Below, one piece after another: positions 35,719-37,129 of a stretch of 37,129 bases of DNA. Position 1 is the first letter of the stretch. Each line of letters starts with the position of its first letter. Source of the DNA: a virus; the IMG/VR virus record IMGVR_UViG_3300015199_000008, positions 1 through 37,129 of that record; one strand, given 5' to 3'. The notes beneath the pieces are model-generated. The model did not search any database. It was given only the letters and a program-made list of their open reading frames with translations, and had not been told where the DNA came from. Position numbers and translations under genes: made by a program.

Positions 35719-36234
35719 CTACTGCGCGAAGGGAGCGCGACCCTCGGCGATGGCCTTCGTCTTGGCGGCCAGCACGAGCTTCGGGTCCTGCCCCATCTTC
35801 TCGGCGACTTCGGTCTCCTGCGCGGTGAGCGTCACGGTGGCGGCGGCTTCCCCGGGCTCGGTGCGCTGGGCGTGCACCTTGGGCGCGGCGGCGACGAAGG
35901 CGCGCAGGGTGTCGGGGCTCGAGCGGCCCATGGCGAGGAGCGAGTCGCGCTGCGCGGGAGCGGCCTTGCCGTCCCTGATCGCGGCGTCGACGCTGCCGAC
36001 CACTTCGGCCTCGATGGCCTTGGCCTTCATCTCGGCCAGTTCCTTCGCGGCGGCGGCGGCCTGCTCGGCGCCGGACTTCCACGCGAGCAGTGTGCCGACG
36101 GCCTCGGCGTCGTTGGCCTTGCCGGTGAGCTTCAAGATCTCGGCGCGGTAGGTGATGAGCGACTGCGCGGCGGTGATGGCCTGGTCTTCGGTGGCGGAAG
36201 CGGACAGGCCGAGCATCACGAGAAGGGTCTTCAT
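35719..36234 (-). CDS. Nested scaffold protein (internal start in the protease gene)
   Basis: 171 residues, same frame as the protease. AAGGAG (36246-36241) lies six bases before ATG 36234 (MKTLLVMLGLSASATEDQAI), an ideal internal start. The product is mostly helix (WKSGAEQAAAAAKELAEMKA), as scaffolds are, and resembles the C-terminal part of Mu-type I proteins. This is the same solution as lambda C/Nu3 and Mu I/Z: one gene gives both protease and scaffold. Confidence 0.75.
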   Translation of the reverse strand: MKTLLVMLGLSASATEDQAITAAQSLITYRAEILKLTGKANDAEAVGTLLAWKSGAEQAAAAAKELAEMKAKAIEAEVVGSVDAAIRDGKAAPAQRDSLLAMGRSSPDTLRAFVAAAPKVHAQRTEPGEAAATVTLTAQETEVAEKMGQDPKLVLAAKTKAIAEGRAPFAQ

Positions 36235-36939
36235 TTCGTTCTCCTTGGTGGCGTCTTGCGGGGCCGCTTCTGCGACCGGGGGCTTTCGGGCTGCGCTCGC
36301 GCGGATGTGCGCAGGCGCGTTTCGGTACATCGCGAAGAGCGGAGACTTGGAGATCGCGAGCATCGCGTCGGGGGCGTCGTCCTGCTCGGTCTTCTCGTCG
36401 GCGAAGCCGTGCTCCACCGCTTCACTGGCGGTGAACCAGGTCTCGGCCGCCATGAAGCCGCGGATCTCTTTCTCGTCGCAGCCGGTGCGCAGCGCGTAGG
36501 CCTCGACCATCGCCTCGGCGGCCTTGTCGAGCATGGCGGCCTTCTCGCGCAGTTCCGGAGCGGTGCCCATGCCGACGGCGCTCGGGTCGTGGAGCATCAT
36601 CATCGAGCCGGCGCCCATGCAGATCTTGTCGCCCGCCATCGCGATGATGCTGGCGATGCTCGCGGCGATGCCGTCGACGTAGACCGTCTTCTGGCCCTCA
36701 AACCGCTTCAGGCAGTTGAGGATCGCCATCCCCTCGAAGACGTCGCCGCCCGGGGAGTTGATGTAGATGGCGAGGGACTTGGTGCCAGTCTTCTCCAACT
36801 CGGCGAGGGCGTCCACCACCTGCTTTGCGGTGACGCCTTCGGACCAGAGGCCGCCACCGATCTGGCTATAGAGGTACAACTCTCCCTGCCCTGCTTCAGC
36901 GCGCGCGAGGAACTTGCCGAATGCCGGTCTCGTCTTCAT
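35719..36939 (-). CDS. ClpP-like prohead protease fused to scaffold
   Basis: 406 residues from ATG 36939 (MKTRPAFGKFLARAEAGQGE), fixed by the ATGA overlap with the preceding gene. The ClpP-type domain is clear: YINSPGGDVFEGMAILNCLK (59-78), DGIAASIASIIAMAGDK with Ser94 as nucleophile, and MMMLHDPSAVGMG with His117. Past residue ~210 an Ala/Lys helical region acts as scaffold. S14-type prohead proteases cut scaffold and capsid during head maturation. It replaces the Mu I protease, while the C-terminus keeps the Mu-like style. Confidence 0.92.
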   Translation of the reverse strand: MKTRPAFGKFLARAEAGQGELYLYSQIGGGLWSEGVTAKQVVDALAELEKTGTKSLAIYINSPGGDVFEGMAILNCLKRFEGQKTVYVDGIAASIASIIAMAGDKICMGAGSMMMLHDPSAVGMGTAPELREKAAMLDKAAEAMVEAYALRTGCDEKEIRGFMAAETWFTASEAVEHGFADEKTEQDDAPDAMLAISKSPLFAMYRNAPAHIRASAARKPPVAEAAPQDATKENEMKTLLVMLGLSASATEDQAITAAQSLITYRAEILKLTGKANDAEAVGTLLAWKSGAEQAAAAAKELAEMKAKAIEAEVVGSVDAAIRDGKAAPAQRDSLLAMGRSSPDTLRAFVAAAPKVHAQRTEPGEAAATVTLTAQETEVAEKMGQDPKLVLAAKTKAIAEGRAPFAQ

Positions 36940-37129
36940 CGGATTGCCTCGAAGAGCATGACGATGGCGCAGGGGATGAGGCGGGAGGCGAGGTTGAGAT
37001 TCCGCTCGCGGGCGCTCTCGGGGCCGTGCAGCAGGGCTTCGTTGACGACCGTGAAGGCCATCCAAGAACCGCCCGCGATCAGCGCACCGCGCTTGCCGTC
37101 GATGGCGTGACCGGCGAGCGGGATGGTGA
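36936..37129 (-). CDS. Partial protein, start beyond right edge
   Basis: The C-terminal 64 residues of a frame open to the window's right edge: TIPLAGHAIDGKRGALIAGG, SWMAFTVVNEALLHGPESAR, ERNLNLASRLIPCAIVMLFE, AIR. Two hydrophobic stretches (ALIAGGSWMAFTVVNEALLHG; LASRLIPCAIVMLF) suggest a membrane-associated or tightly packed helical protein. It ends in an ATGA overlap with the protease gene. In most phages a portal gene lies here; this tail does not resemble a portal, so it may be a small protein between portal and protease. Confidence 0.55.
   Translation of the reverse strand, partial: TIPLAGHAIDGKRGALIAGGSWMAFTVVNEALLHGPESARERNLNLASRLIPCAIVMLFEAIR

Noticed and set aside
35659-37110. A 483-residue plus-strand frame opposite the protease and scaffold
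   Set aside because: Shadow of a strongly supported minus-strand gene; Gly/Leu/His/Arg-rich with no domain.
1-37129. CRISPR array or insertion sequence
   Set aside because: No regularly spaced repeats and no transposase-like gene or terminal inverted repeats were seen; despite Mu-like head genes there is no MuA-type transposase.

Overview
The window is almost wholly phage: a high-GC temperate bacteriophage with a contractile tail (myovirus). The host is probably a high-GC Gram-negative bacterium. The small Cys-rich lipoprotein beginning after an 'ACGGS' lipobox resembles those common in Myxococcota, but that host guess is weak. The particle is a mosaic: Mu-like head and connector genes (ClpP-type protease with nested scaffold, gpT-like capsid, gp36-like connector, gpG-like morphogenesis protein), a contractile sheath and tube, and P2/Mu-like baseplate genes (V, W, J, I). 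Control is lambda-like, with a tyrosine integrase.

Layout. (1) Bases 1-6618 form a leftward early operon read from an operator-covered promoter. It holds a Cro/YdaS-like HTH gene, a second HTH regulator, a run of very small genes, a replication organizer, a DnaB-type helicase, a RusA-type resolvase and a partial gene cut by the window edge. (2) Bases 6600-7525 are the immunity region. A short XRE repressor and a divergent zinc-ribbon membrane protein sit between two promoters. Each promoter carries a pair of related operator sites (ATGGC-N4-GCCA type). (3) Bases 7494-18375 are a rightward operon of about 25 tightly overlapping small genes, with a RecE-like nuclease, two seamlessly embedded HNH endonucleases, an excisionase-like gene and the integrase. 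(4) Bases 18377-18603 hold a complete-looking attP: the 3' half of a tRNA-Asn gene flanked by tandem 11-bp direct repeats, followed by a terminator for leftward transcription. (5) Bases 19012-37129 are the leftward late region: lysis genes, tail fibre, baseplate, tape measure, frameshifted tail chaperone, tube, sheath, connectors, capsid and protease/scaffold. It is interrupted by four rightward cassettes.

Because attP is internal, with phage genes on both sides, the sequence reads as a free or circularly permuted phage genome rather than an integrated prophage. The leftward early and late regions would join across the window ends, with terminase and portal genes missing from the window.

Points for a second look: a Phd/YefM-like antitoxin coupled to an endonuclease VII-like HNH protein inside the baseplate operon; a GH24 lysozyme relic next to an HNH gene and a replacement GH19 endolysin; a beta-rich module shared by sheath (twice) and baseplate J (once); the twin-operator switch; an HTH gene with a perfect ribosome site but an ATC instead of ATG; and several promoters placed so that the transcript would be leaderless.
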